A stretch of 32,571 nt of DNA from Sphingomonadales bacterium BRH_c3 (GTDB lineage: Bacteria; Pseudomonadota; Alphaproteobacteria; Sphingomonadales; Sphingomonadaceae), in contig LOET01000091.1 of the NCBI GenBank assembly GCA_001515985.1, positions 1 to 32,571 of the forward strand, in the 5' to 3' direction. The notes under the pieces were generated by a model. It worked only from the letters and a program-made list of their open reading frames with translations, was not told the DNA's origin and did not search any database. A program made the translations under genes and the position numbers. Positions 1 through 7,960 of this stretch are shown one piece after another. Position 1 is the first letter of the stretch. Each line of letters begins with the position of its first letter.

Positions 1-631
1 CCTGGCGCAGTTCAGCCTGGTCAATCTGGGGCAAGGAAGGGCGCTTGCAGTATTGGTGAGCGAAGATGGCTCGATCGAGAATCGCGTGCTTGAATTGGGT
101 GGGGCGCTAACACCCGGAACGCTAGAGCAGGCAAGCAATTACATTACCGCGCGGCTCGCGGGGCGCACGCTGGCTGAAGCTGCGCGGGCAATTTCGCGCG
201 AGATTGCCGCGGGCCGGACGCAACTCGATGACGCCAGCCGCGAGCTGGTTGAACGCGGATTGGCGATCTGGAGCAAGGATGCCTCGCAACGCCCGGTCCT
301 GATCGTGCGCGGCCAGGCCAACCTTCTGGACGAGGCTGCACTCGGCGATATCGAGCGCGTCCGCAGCCTGATCGAGGATCTTGAAAGCAAACAATCGGTC
401 GCCGAATTGCTGGAAACCGCGCGTGAGGCCGAGGCTACACGGATTTTCATCGGCAGCGAGAATCGCTTGTTCGCACTTTCGGGATCTTCAGTGATTGCTT
501 CGCCCTATCGCGATCGCGAGGGCAGAGTGGTGGGTGTGCTGGGGGTGATCGGGCCGACGCGGTTGAATTACGCGCGCGTGATCCCCATGGTGGATTTGAC
601 CGCCCGCTCACTGGGCAAGCTTATCGGATAG
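1..631 (+). CDS. hrcA: Heat-inducible transcription repressor HrcA (3' part)
   Basis: The gene is cut by the left edge. The reading frame is open from base 2, and the TTG at 53 is internal: the residues before it (LAQFSLVNLGQGRALAVLV) continue the HrcA central domain. HrcA is a winged-helix repressor that in other bacteria binds the CIRCE inverted repeat, usually before groESL, and is kept active by GroEL. What is visible is the effector/dimerisation part with the family hallmark GVLGVIGPTRLNYARVIPMVD near the C-terminus; the DNA-binding N-terminus lies outside the window. grpE follows within 20 bases, so the two are probably co-transcribed, the usual hrcA-grpE arrangement. No CIRCE copy was seen anywhere in the window. 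Identification is secure; the 5' end is unknown. Confidence 0.95.
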   Translation, partial: LAQFSLVNLGQGRALAVLVSEDGSIENRVLELGGALTPGTLEQASNYITARLAGRTLAEAARAISREIAAGRTQLDDASRELVERGLAIWSKDASQRPVLIVRGQANLLDEAALGDIERVRSLIEDLESKQSVAELLETAREAEATRIFIGSENRLFALSGSSVIASPYRDREGRVVGVLGVIGPTRLNYARVIPMVDLTARSLGKLIG

Positions 632-648
632 CTTTGGAACATTACGAC

Positions 649-1236
649 ATGATCGATAACGATAAATCGCAGGACGATGCGGTGGAAAAAGAATTGGCAG
701 GCGTACCCGAGGAGTTCCTCGACAAGTCGGATGCTGAAACCGTAGAAGAAGAAACCAGCAGCCTCGACAAGGCGCTTGATCGCCTGCGCGAGGATCTGGA
801 GGTGGCCAAGCAGGAAGTGCTCTACGCGAAGGCAGAGACGCAGAATGTCCGGCGCCGGATGGAAAAGGATATTCAGGACGCACGCGCCTATGCCGCGACC
901 GGTTTTGCCCGCGACGTGCTGAGCGTGTCAGACAATCTCGAGCGAGCGATAGCAGCGATCCCGCAATCCCTGCGCGAAGATGACAAGATGAAGGCGCTGG
1001 TCACCGGGATCGAGGCGACCCAGCGCGAACTGGCCAAGGTGTTCGGCCAGCACGGCATCACGCGGATCGCTTCGGTCGGCCTGCCGCTTGATCCCAACCA
1101 GCATCAGGCGATGATGGAAATCCCCACTGATGAGCACGAAGCCGGAACGATCGTGCAGGAAATGCAATCGGGATTTATGATCAAGGACAGGCTGCTGCGC
1201 CCCGCCATGGTGGGCGTGGCAAAAAAGCCCGATTAG
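649..1236 (+). CDS. grpE: Nucleotide exchange factor GrpE
   Basis: GrpE releases ADP from DnaK and so drives the DnaK-DnaJ folding cycle in the cytoplasm. The 195-residue product has an acidic N-terminus, a long coiled coil (about residues 40-95, containing the family stretch AETQNVRRRMEKD), and a C-terminal beta domain ending in the typical GFMIKDRLLRPAMVGVAKKP. I chose the ATG at 649 (MIDNDKSQDD): a GGA/GGAA at 636-639 lies about 10 bases upstream. An in-frame TTG at 634 would add five residues but has no better ribosome site. It starts 17 bases after hrcA. Its partner dnaK is not adjacent: about 3.6 kb of unrelated genes lie between them. Confidence 0.96.
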   Translation: MIDNDKSQDDAVEKELAGVPEEFLDKSDAETVEEETSSLDKALDRLREDLEVAKQEVLYAKAETQNVRRRMEKDIQDARAYAATGFARDVLSVSDNLERAIAAIPQSLREDDKMKALVTGIEATQRELAKVFGQHGITRIASVGLPLDPNQHQAMMEIPTDEHEAGTIVQEMQSGFMIKDRLLRPAMVGVAKKPD

Positions 1237-1362
1237 GCTGAGGATTAGGCATTTCCCGCGTTTTTGATCGAGCCCTGTTGACTGTTCGCCAGACACCGCT
1301 TTGGTTGGCGGGCCGCGTGTGCCAGCCCAACATCAGGGGGATTCGCAGCTCGGGAGATTTCC

Positions 1363-1854
1363 ATGAGGCATGTAGCTTTGACGCTGCTGGCATTGCCAGC
1401 ACTCACATCCTGTAATGCTGACGAGGCGGACGTCGCGTCCGCATCCGCGTTGCAAGAACCTGCGTCCACTAAAGTGGCGATGGCGTCGCAAGAAATCGTG
1501 GCCGCCCGCCGCGCTGCCTATTTCCTTTCCACGCAAGCCGTTGGGCAAATCAAGAGCGGGATCGACGAGGGTGGCGACCTGAGGCGAACCGCCGGCGCGG
1601 CGAAGATGCTGGCCAATTGGGCGCAGGTCTTGCCCACCATGTTTCCCGAAGGCACCAACATCGAGGGTTCGCGCGCGCTTGATACGGTTTGGAGCGACCG
1701 GACGGGTTTCGAAGCCCGTGCCGCGGCCTATCGCGACGCAGCCCTGGAGCTCGCGCGCGTAGCCGGGACCGGCGACCGGGCGGCGAGCGATACGGCGTTC
1801 AAGGCGATGGCAGGCACATGCCATGCCTGCCACACGGCCTATCGCGAGGAGTGA
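1363..1854 (+). CDS. Cytochrome c' family lipoprotein
   Basis: The 163-residue product has the layout of class II cytochromes c (cytochrome c'): a helical bundle with the heme-binding CxxCH close to the C-terminus (TCHACHTAYR; Cys153, Cys156, His157). The N-terminus is a short lipoprotein signal (MRHVALTLLALPALTSC), with Cys16-17 region as the likely lipidation site, so the protein should be anchored in the periplasm. Family members bind NO or act in redox chemistry; which of these applies here cannot be told. A good ribosome site (GGGAGA, 1350-1355 region) precedes the ATG. It stands alone on the + strand, 126 bases after grpE, and converges on the IDO gene, whose stop is 6 bases away. A b562-type protein is excluded by the covalent heme motif. 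Confidence 0.85.
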   Translation: MRHVALTLLALPALTSCNADEADVASASALQEPASTKVAMASQEIVAARRAAYFLSTQAVGQIKSGIDEGGDLRRTAGAAKMLANWAQVLPTMFPEGTNIEGSRALDTVWSDRTGFEARAAAYRDAALELARVAGTGDRAASDTAFKAMAGTCHACHTAYREE

Positions 1855-1860
1855 AGGCGG

Positions 1861-3024
1861 CTACACCACCTGCACCGCATTCTCGTCGCGGTGTTTCTTG
1901 AGATATTTCATGAACGGCGTGCCACCGGTCCCCACATCGGGGTCGTTTCCGGCGTTCGAGCCCATCTGCTTGTTGATATAGCTCGCCGCATATTCGAGGT
2001 GGCGCGTGCGGAAGCGGGCCGATTGCTTGATGCAGGCATTGAAGGCATCCTTGAGCGAAGATGAGCCAGAGGCGCTCACAAAATCGCGCAATGTCGATTG
2101 CGCCGCCAGATCTTCGATGAAGCGTCGGTGCGGAAGCGGGCGATAATGGTGCAATTCGTCAAGGAACGACTTGAGTGGGTCGTCGCTGTGGCCGACCTGG
2201 AACAGCGCATCCATCGCTGGCACGATGCTTGACTGGCTGCCGGTTTGCCCGCGCAGGGCCTGCGGCTTGCCGCCAAATTTCTCGACGCCTTCATAGATCA
2301 GCCCGCCATCCGCAAGCGCCGGATTGTTGGCCCAGCCGTGGATATAGGGACGCACACGGTTGAAATAGATATAGGGATCGCAGCGTTCGCCCATACGCGC
2401 GAAATGGCCGTAGATCCGCTCCCATGCGGCGTCCATTTCGGCCAGCAGGCGTTCCGCTTGGGCTTCATCGCCTTGCTGCGCGATGCTCACCAGACGGGCC
2501 GCATTGTCGAGCAGCACGCCTGCCTCCGCTTCGATCGCGACATGGATCATCACGAACCAATTTTCATCATCCCCGCCAAGGAAATTCTGGAACATGTAGA
2601 TATTGTCGAGCGCGACAGGGCCGGATTTGTCGAGCCGCGCCCAGTTGTCGAGCACATAGGCGGAATAGGGCAGCAGCGGCGCCTGTCCTAGGCGGTCGGC
2701 AATCGCAACGATCGGGCGGGCTAGATTGGCGGGGAGACATTCGGGCGGTGTCGCTTCGCCCCAGGCATAGGCTTGCACTAGAAACGAATAATGCACCATT
2801 GCGGTGCGGACTTCCTCTTCGGGGGCTTCCACCGTCCATTCTTCGAGCTGCGGATCGGCAAGCTGGGCCAGCCAGTGGCGCACGCGCCCGCTTGATAGCA
2901 ATGCCGACAGATTGGCCGAAGCCTGCTTCACGCCATCGAATTGTGAGGGCAGATTGATCTCGTCGATTTCGTAATGCGAAAGGAAGCCGCGCTCGCGGCT
3001 CAAACCGTAATCCTTGATCTCCAT
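1861..3024 (-). CDS. Indoleamine 2,3-dioxygenase family protein
   Basis: The 387-residue product matches the indoleamine 2,3-dioxygenase (IDO) family, heme enzymes that open the indole ring of L-tryptophan to give N-formylkynurenine. Visible hallmarks are LPYSAYVLDNW (about residues 118-128), RGQTGSQSSIVPAMDALFQVGH (about 255-277; the family has a QSS...D...GI/VxH pattern), FRTRHLEYAASYI with the likely proximal heme ligand His342, and GTGGTPFMKYLKKHRDE near the C-terminus. Tryptophan 2,3-dioxygenase (TDO), the usual bacterial enzyme, is shorter and lacks these blocks. No kynurenine formamidase, kynureninase or other pathway gene lies nearby, so the substrate is inferred from family only. No clear Shine-Dalgarno is seen; instead an 11-bp perfect palindrome (3026-3036) abuts the ATG. 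The gene is on the same strand as the GNAT gene upstream, with a 111-base gap that could hold its own promoter. Confidence 0.85.
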   Translation of the reverse strand: MEIKDYGLSRERGFLSHYEIDEINLPSQFDGVKQASANLSALLSSGRVRHWLAQLADPQLEEWTVEAPEEEVRTAMVHYSFLVQAYAWGEATPPECLPANLARPIVAIADRLGQAPLLPYSAYVLDNWARLDKSGPVALDNIYMFQNFLGGDDENWFVMIHVAIEAEAGVLLDNAARLVSIAQQGDEAQAERLLAEMDAAWERIYGHFARMGERCDPYIYFNRVRPYIHGWANNPALADGGLIYEGVEKFGGKPQALRGQTGSQSSIVPAMDALFQVGHSDDPLKSFLDELHHYRPLPHRRFIEDLAAQSTLRDFVSASGSSSLKDAFNACIKQSARFRTRHLEYAASYINKQMGSNAGNDPDVGTGGTPFMKYLKKHRDENAVQVV

Positions 3025-3025
3025 G

Positions 3026-3036
3026 TGAGTGACTCA
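3026..3036. promoter_or_regulatory. Perfect 11-bp palindrome at the IDO start
   Basis: TGAGTGACTCA is a perfect inverted repeat (5 + 1 + 5) ending one base before the IDO start codon, where a ribosome site would be expected. It could be an operator or chance; no regulator is identified. A second small palindrome, TCAATTGA, flanked by two ACTGG copies lies about 50 bases further upstream of the gene. Confidence 0.25.
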
Positions 3037-3135
3037 TTGGCCGGGCGCGGGTTGGGCCGCCTGGACAGTCGAACTGGTATCAATTGAAACTGGATCACTC
3101 AAGCGCTGCGAGTGGAAAAACGCCGAAGCGTCAAT

Positions 3136-3630
3136 TCAAAGTTTGAGCACCATCTGCAAATTGCAGCGATCGTATGGCGAGGGCCAGGCCTCCTCGCTGG
3201 TAAGCGCGCGAAAGCCGCTCTTTTCGTAAAGCGCGGTTGCCGCCTCCAGCTTGGCATTGGTTTCAAGCCAGATCGCGTCTGCGCCACTCTCGCGTGCAAA
3301 ATCAAGCAAACGGGTGAGGATGGCCGCGCCAATACCGCGCCCTTGCATCGCTGGTTCGGTCGCCATCTTGATGATTTCCATCCATTTCCGGCCGTCATCG
3401 GGAGGGTGCGCTGCGGGCAGGATTGCCCCTGTTCCGATCACCCAGCCATCGGCATCGGCACAGGCAATAAAACCCCCATTGTCGAGAATCGCCGCCTGCG
3501 GGTGTTCAAGCTGGCGAATGTCCTGCTCTTCAATCCCGAACAATTCCTCGATCCAGCGCCGGTTGAGCGCGGCAAAGGATGGCGCATCGCCTGGCATGAA
3601 CGGCCTTACTCGCCAGCCATTTTCGGTCAT
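3136..3630 (-). CDS. GNAT family N-acetyltransferase
   Basis: The 164-residue product is a single GNAT domain. Motif A, with the acetyl-CoA pyrophosphate-binding loop, is visible as QGRGIGAAIL (about residues 96-105), and the later LETNAKLEAATALYEKSGF is the usual motif B region of small-molecule and protein N-acetyltransferases. The substrate cannot be deduced. The start codon overlaps the stop of the upstream HExxH gene as ATGA (3627-3630), which suggests translational coupling and a shared transcript. It is probably the last gene of a three-gene unit starting at the copper chaperone (4633); the IDO gene follows 111 bases later. Confidence 0.88.
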   Translation of the reverse strand: MTENGWRVRPFMPGDAPSFAALNRRWIEELFGIEEQDIRQLEHPQAAILDNGGFIACADADGWVIGTGAILPAAHPPDDGRKWMEIIKMATEPAMQGRGIGAAILTRLLDFARESGADAIWLETNAKLEAATALYEKSGFRALTSEEAWPSPYDRCNLQMVLKL

Positions 3631-4127
3631 GACATCGCTCCCGGAAAGTTCACCAGCATATCATATGCCGCAGGATCGCTCACCCCTGCAACTTTTACTC
3701 CTTTTCTGAGCCAGAAGGCATGCTTTATGATCTCTGCCTGCTGCTCGATACCATAACGGAACAGCGGCCAGCCCGGCTTGAGGCAGTAATCATAGCGCGC
3801 CCATGGCATACGGTTCAGGATCAGGTACCAACGGCCGCGGCTTTGCGCCTGCCAGACATGGGTCATTTCGTGGATAAAAAAGCCCTGCCGATGCACACCG
3901 GCGGCGGCAAAATCGTCACAATAGGCCGCGCTCAACGGATGGAAATGCAGGTGGCCGCGCGGTGCCATGGTGATGCGCTGCGGCTGCAGGAGAAACCATT
4001 TGCGCCGCCGGATGCGGACCGCACCATAATCAATAGCGGTTCCGAATATGGAACGTGCCAGCTCTGTCTCGCCGGGGGTGAGGGGGCGTTCGCCACCTGC
4101 CGGGCAGATGAATTCGCCCTCGCTCAA
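3627..4127 (-). CDS. Conserved protein with HExxH motif (possible zinc peptidase-like)
   Basis: I do not recognise this 166-residue protein with certainty. It resembles sphingomonad proteins often labelled 'vgr related' and the short DUF4157-like proteins. Visible features are an N-terminal stretch with ELARSIFGTAIDYGAVRIRRRKW (about residues 22-44), a HEMTHVWQ motif at residues 86-93 that has the HExxH form of zinc peptidases, and a basic, aromatic-rich C-terminal half. No signal peptide or membrane segment is evident. A third zinc ligand is not obvious (the EQQAE at about residue 133 is a candidate), so enzymatic activity is uncertain. It starts 23 bases after the copper chaperone and overlaps the GNAT gene by 4 bases, so the three genes are probably one operon. 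Confidence 0.75.
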   Translation of the reverse strand: MSEGEFICPAGGERPLTPGETELARSIFGTAIDYGAVRIRRRKWFLLQPQRITMAPRGHLHFHPLSAAYCDDFAAAGVHRQGFFIHEMTHVWQAQSRGRWYLILNRMPWARYDYCLKPGWPLFRYGIEQQAEIIKHAFWLRKGVKVAGVSDPAAYDMLVNFPGAMS

Positions 4128-4150
4128 CCCGTTTCCGGCGACACTATGCT

Positions 4151-4633
4151 TCAGCGTTCATCCCCAGCGGCGCGTACAGGCGCTTCAAAGGAGTATTTGT
4201 CGCCGCCCGAAACAGTCAGTGTTACTTCCAGGGTTCCGCCTGGCTCAACCGTGTCGGGAAGGCCAAAAACCATGACGTGATAACCGCCTGGCTCGAAAGC
4301 CACTTTGGTGCCCTTGGTCAAGGCAATCGGCATGGCCTCGCCCATCTGCTTTTGCCCCTGCCACTCGCTGTAATTATGCAGTTGTGCGCTTTCTGCCCCC
4401 GCCACATCGGCGCGCCGGATCGAAAGGCCGCGGTCACCCTCATAGCTGAGGTCGAAATAGACTGCCGCCGGGTTACCTGCCACCGGTGGGAGCACCACCC
4501 GGGCGTTTTCAACCGTCAAACCAGGTATTCCCGCAGGCGCGGATTCCGTTGCCGGCTCAGGCTCGCTGCCGCATGCGGCAAGGGCAAGGCTGGCCGCAAA
4601 CAGACTAGCGGCGGCGATGCGGGTAATTTTCAT
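4151..4633 (-). CDS. Copper chaperone PCu(A)C lipoprotein
   Basis: PCu(A)C proteins carry Cu(I) in the periplasm and in other bacteria help build the CuA centre of cytochrome c oxidase. The 160-residue product shows the complete binding signature H-x10-M-x21-H-x-M: His86, Met97, His119, Met121 (the last two in GGYHVMVFGL). The N-terminus is a lipoprotein signal with lipobox LAAC (Cys21), so it should be membrane-anchored in the periplasm. A strong ribosome site (AAGGGGAG) lies 9 bases before the ATG. It is the first gene of a - strand unit with the HExxH and GNAT genes. No oxidase or Sco gene is adjacent. It is divergent from dnaK across a 177-base gap that carries the dnaK promoter. Confidence 0.92.
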   Translation of the reverse strand: MKITRIAAASLFAASLALAACGSEPEPATESAPAGIPGLTVENARVVLPPVAGNPAAVYFDLSYEGDRGLSIRRADVAGAESAQLHNYSEWQGQKQMGEAMPIALTKGTKVAFEPGGYHVMVFGLPDTVEPGGTLEVTLTVSGGDKYSFEAPVRAAGDER

Positions 4634-4682
4634 GGCTGGTTTCTCCCCTTGATACAGGTTGAAAAACTAGTGCGTCCATTCC

Positions 4683-4710
4683 CTTGTGCCAAGCGAAACC
4701 GCACCTATAT
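4683..4710 (+). promoter_or_regulatory. RpoH (sigma-32) type promoter of dnaK
   Basis: CTTG at 4683-4686 is followed by exactly 17 bases and then CCTATAT at 4704-4710. This is a complete match to the alphaproteobacterial heat-shock promoter consensus as I recall it (CTTG-N17/18-CYTATNT). Transcription would begin near 4717, giving a leader of about 95 bases before the dnaK ATG at 4811. No CIRCE inverted repeat is present, so dnaK is probably under RpoH and not HrcA control. Confidence 0.75.
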
Positions 4711-4810
4711 CACCCGCATAACACACCGGACGGACTGAGCCGCCGAGCTGCTTTGCCTGATTTGGAAAGCACATTGCGCGGTGTCCAAGAACTGAATGGA
4801 TGGGAAAATA

Positions 4811-6736
4811 ATGGCGAAAGTTATCGGTATCGACCTCGGCACCACCAACTCCTGCGTGTCGGTGATGGATGGGGGCAAACCCAAGGTTATCGAGAATTCC
4901 GAAGGCGCGCGCACAACGCCTTCGATCGTGGCATTCACCAAGGATGGTGAGCGTCTGATCGGTCAGCCGGCCAAGCGCCAGGCGGTGACCAACCCCGACA
5001 ATACCGTTTTCGCGGTGAAGCGCCTGATCGGTCGCCGGTTCGAAGATCCGATGACCAAGAAGGACATGGAACTGGTCCCCTACAACATCGTCAAGGGGAA
5101 GAACGGCGATGCCTGGGTCAATGCCGGGGGTGAGGATTATTCGCCTTCGCAAATTTCGGCGTTCATCCTGCAAAAGATGAAAGAAACCGCCGAGAGCTAT
5201 CTTGGCGAAACCGTGACGCAGGCGGTGATCACCGTTCCCGCTTATTTCAACGACGCTCAGCGTCAGGCGACCAAGGATGCCGGCCAGATCGCGGGCCTTG
5301 AAGTGCTGCGCATAATCAACGAACCGACAGCTGCGGCGCTCGCCTATGGCATGGATAAGGACGAGGGCAAGACCATCGCTGTCTATGACCTTGGCGGCGG
5401 CACTTTCGACGTGTCGATCCTCGAGATCGGCGACGGCGTGTTCGAAGTGAAGTCAACCAATGGCGACACCTTCCTGGGCGGTGAGGATTTCGACAGTGCG
5501 ATCGTCGAATATCTGGCCGAGCAGTTCAAGCAGAAGGAAAACATGGACTTGCGCAAGGACAAGCTTGCGCTGCAGCGGCTCAAGGAGGCCGCTGAAAAGG
5601 CCAAGATCGAACTTTCCAGCTCGCAGCAGACCGAAGTCAACCTGCCGTTCATCACTGCGCGGATGGAAGACGGTTCGTCGACCCCGCTGCACCTGGTAGA
5701 AACCATCACCCGCTCTAAGCTTGAACAGCTGGTCGGCAACCTCATCAAGCGCACGCTCGACCCCTGCAAGAAGGCGCTCGCCGATGCCGGGATCGACAAG
5801 GGCAGCGTTGACGAGGTGATCCTGGTCGGCGGCATGACGCGCATGCCCAAGGTGCGCGAAGTGGTAGAGGAATTCTTCGGGAAGAAGCCGCACACCGGCG
5901 TCAACCCCGACGAAGTCGTGGCCATGGGTGCAGCCATTCAGGCCGGCGTGCTGCAAGGCGACGTGAAGGACGTGCTGCTGCTTGACGTGACCCCGCTTTC
6001 GCTGGGCATCGAAACGCTGGGCGGCGTATTCACCCGCATGATTGACCGCAACACCACCATCCCGACCAAGAAGACGCAGGTATACTCGACTGCTGAAGAC
6101 AATCAGCAGGCGGTGACCATCCGCGTGTTCCAGGGTGAGCGTGAAATGGCGGCGGACAACAAGCTGCTCGGCCAGTTCGATCTCGTCGGCATCCCTTCGG
6201 CCCCGCGCGGCGTGCCGCAGATCGAGGTCACTTTCGACATCGACGCCAATGGCATCGTCAATGTCAGCGCCAAGGACAAGGGAACCGGCAAGGAACAGCA
6301 GATCAAGATCCAGGCCTCTGGCGGCCTGTCCGATTCCGACATCGACCAGATGGTGCGGGACGCCGAAAAGTTCGCCGAAGAAGACAAGAAACGCCGGGAA
6401 TCTGCCGAAGCGCGCAACCAGGCGGACAGCCTGGTTCACGCGACCGCGAAGCAGCTTGAAGAGCATGGCGACAAGGTTGACGCGGATACGAAATCGGCGG
6501 TGGAGGCGGCTTTGGCCGAAGCAAAGACTGCGCTGGAAGGCGATGATGTCGATGCCATCAATGCCAAGGCCCAGGCGCTGACTGAAGTAGCCATGAAGAT
6601 GGGCCAGCAGATCTACGAGAAGCAGCAGGCGGCAGGCGCTGATGCCAGCGCTGAGGCGGCTTCTGAATCCGGTGGGGATGAAGAGGTGGTCGACGCCGAA
6701 TTCTCCGAGGTCGACGAAGACAACAACAAGGGCTGA
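4811..6736 (+). CDS. dnaK: Molecular chaperone DnaK (Hsp70)
   Basis: DnaK is the ATP-dependent Hsp70 chaperone that binds exposed hydrophobic peptides with DnaJ and GrpE. The 641-residue product is full length. The ATPase domain starts with [19 protein letters not shown], includes the phosphate loop [13 protein letters not shown] (about residues 195-207), and has the [10 protein letters not shown] segment. The substrate-binding domain begins after [14 protein letters not shown] (about 390-403), and the helical lid ends in the conserved [11 protein letters not shown] tail. I chose the ATG at 4811 ([10 protein letters not shown]); an in-frame ATG at 4796 would add five residues not seen in the family. 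It is preceded by an RpoH-type promoter and followed after 76 bases by dnaJ, with a strong hairpin between them. Confidence 0.98.
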   Translation: MAKVIGIDLGTTNSCVSVMDGGKPKVIENSEGARTTPSIVAFTKDGERLIGQPAKRQAVTNPDNTVFAVKRLIGRRFEDPMTKKDMELVPYNIVKGKNGDAWVNAGGEDYSPSQISAFILQKMKETAESYLGETVTQAVITVPAYFNDAQRQATKDAGQIAGLEVLRIINEPTAAALAYGMDKDEGKTIAVYDLGGGTFDVSILEIGDGVFEVKSTNGDTFLGGEDFDSAIVEYLAEQFKQKENMDLRKDKLALQRLKEAAEKAKIELSSSQQTEVNLPFITARMEDGSSTPLHLVETITRSKLEQLVGNLIKRTLDPCKKALADAGIDKGSVDEVILVGGMTRMPKVREVVEEFFGKKPHTGVNPDEVVAMGAAIQAGVLQGDVKDVLLLDVTPLSLGIETLGGVFTRMIDRNTTIPTKKTQVYSTAEDNQQAVTIRVFQGEREMAADNKLLGQFDLVGIPSAPRGVPQIEVTFDIDANGIVNVSAKDKGTGKEQQIKIQASGGLSDSDIDQMVRDAEKFAEEDKKRRESAEARNQADSLVHATAKQLEEHGDKVDADTKSAVEAALAEAKTALEGDDVDAINAKAQALTEVAMKMGQQIYEKQQAAGADASAEAASESGGDEEVVDAEFSEVDEDNNKG

Positions 6737-6754
6737 TGTCCTGATGGATCAAGC

Positions 6755-6789
6755 AATCGCCGCCGGCGCTCAACGCTCCGGTGGCGATT
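6755..6789 (+). other. dnaK-dnaJ intercistronic hairpin
   Basis: The arms AATCGCCGCCGG (6755-6766) and CCGGTGGCGATT (6778-6789) form a 12-bp stem with a single G-U pair and an 11-base loop. It lies between the dnaK stop (6736) and the dnaJ start (6813). No T-run follows, so a simple intrinsic terminator is unlikely. A role in protecting the dnaK 3' end or partly attenuating dnaJ, giving more DnaK than DnaJ, is my inference. Confidence 0.7.
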
Positions 6790-6812
6790 AGCTTTCAGGG
6801 CGGGAACAGTTA

Positions 6813-7943
6813 ATGCCTTCAACAGACATCGATTATTACGAATTGCTCGAGGTTTCGCGTGATGCCGATGGCGGCACGCTGAAGAGCGCCTATCGCAAGC
6901 TGGCGATGAAATATCATCCTGATCGCAATCCGGGCGATACTGAATGCGAAGCCCGGTTCAAGGCGATCAACGAGGCTTATGACTGCCTCAAGGATCCGCA
7001 AAAGCGCGCGGCCTATGACCGCTTCGGACACGCCGCCTTCCAGAATGGTATGGGCGGCGGCGGCGGCCACGGCGGGCGCAGCGATTTCGGAGATATCGGC
7101 GACATTTTCGAAACAATTTTCGGCAGCGCATTCGGAGGTGGTGGTGGCGGCCGAACACAGCCGCGGCGCGGTGCTGATTTGCGCTATGACCTTGAAGTTT
7201 CGCTTGATGAAGCCTTTCACGGCAAGACCGTGGAACTTGAAATAGAAGTCTCGCAAGGCTGCGAGACGTGTTCAGGTTCAGGGGCAACTCCGGGCACGGG
7301 TGAGCGTGAATGCCGCATGTGCGACGGACATGGCAAAGTGCGTGCCAAACAGGGTTTCTTCGTGGTCGAGCGGCCATGCCCCACTTGCCACGGACGCGGC
7401 GCAGTGATCGAGAATCCGTGCCAGGATTGCCGCGGCGAGGGCGTGGTAGACAAGCCGCGCGCGCTGGAGGTGGAAGTCCCGCCCGGCGTGGATACCGGCA
7501 CCCGCATCCGCCTGTCAGGCAAGGGCGAGGCTGGGCCGCGCGGCGCACCTGCGGGCGATCTTTACATCTTCGTGCACGTCAAACCGCACGCTGTATTCCA
7601 GCGCGAAGGCACCACGCTGGCCACCCGCCTTCCGATCAGCTTCACCACTGCCGCGCTTGGTGGCACGGTGGATATTCCCGATCTTGGCGGTGAGACGAAC
7701 GCGGTCGAAATCCCCGCTGGTATCCAGTCAGGCAAGCAATTGCGCGTGCGCGGAGCGGGTATGCCGGTATTGCAGGGTCGCGGTCGGGGTGATCTGGTGG
7801 TCGAGATTGCGGTGGAAACGCCCACCAGGCTCTCGAAGCGGCAAAAAGAGCTGCTGCAGGAATTTCGCGAAACCGAAACCGGCGAGGAATGCCCGGAAAG
7901 CAAGGGCTTCCTTGATCGGCTGAAAGATGCATTCGGTGGCTGA
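6813..7943 (+). CDS. dnaJ: Chaperone protein DnaJ (Hsp40)
   Basis: DnaJ stimulates DnaK ATP hydrolysis and delivers unfolded substrates. The 376-residue product has all class A parts in order: a J domain with the HPD motif ([10 protein letters not shown], about residues 32-41), a Gly-rich linker (residues 76-112), a zinc centre with four CxxCxGxG repeats ([32 protein letters not shown], about residues 150-212), and C-terminal substrate-binding domains. It starts 76 bases after dnaK and probably shares its heat-shock transcript. It converges on the patatin gene, which ends 17 bases further on; no convincing terminator is seen between them. Confidence 0.98.
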   Translation: MPSTDIDYYELLEVSRDADGGTLKSAYRKLAMKYHPDRNPGDTECEARFKAINEAYDCLKDPQKRAAYDRFGHAAFQNGMGGGGGHGGRSDFGDIGDIFETIFGSAFGGGGGGRTQPRRGADLRYDLEVSLDEAFHGKTVELEIEVSQGCETCSGSGATPGTGERECRMCDGHGKVRAKQGFFVVERPCPTCHGRGAVIENPCQDCRGEGVVDKPRALEVEVPPGVDTGTRIRLSGKGEAGPRGAPAGDLYIFVHVKPHAVFQREGTTLATRLPISFTTAALGGTVDIPDLGGETNAVEIPAGIQSGKQLRVRGAGMPVLQGRGRGDLVVEIAVETPTRLSKRQKELLQEFRETETGEECPESKGFLDRLKDAFGG

Positions 7944-7960
7944 CTGCGTGGGCGGATCGC

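Noticed and set aside
4634-4810. CIRCE operator before dnaK
   Set aside because: I looked for TTAGCACTC and GAGTGCTAA halves here and elsewhere in the window and found none.
5453-6466. 337-codon open frame opposite dnaK
   Set aside because: It is a shadow of a highly conserved, GC-rich gene; the product has no recognisable domain, and dnaK itself is certain.
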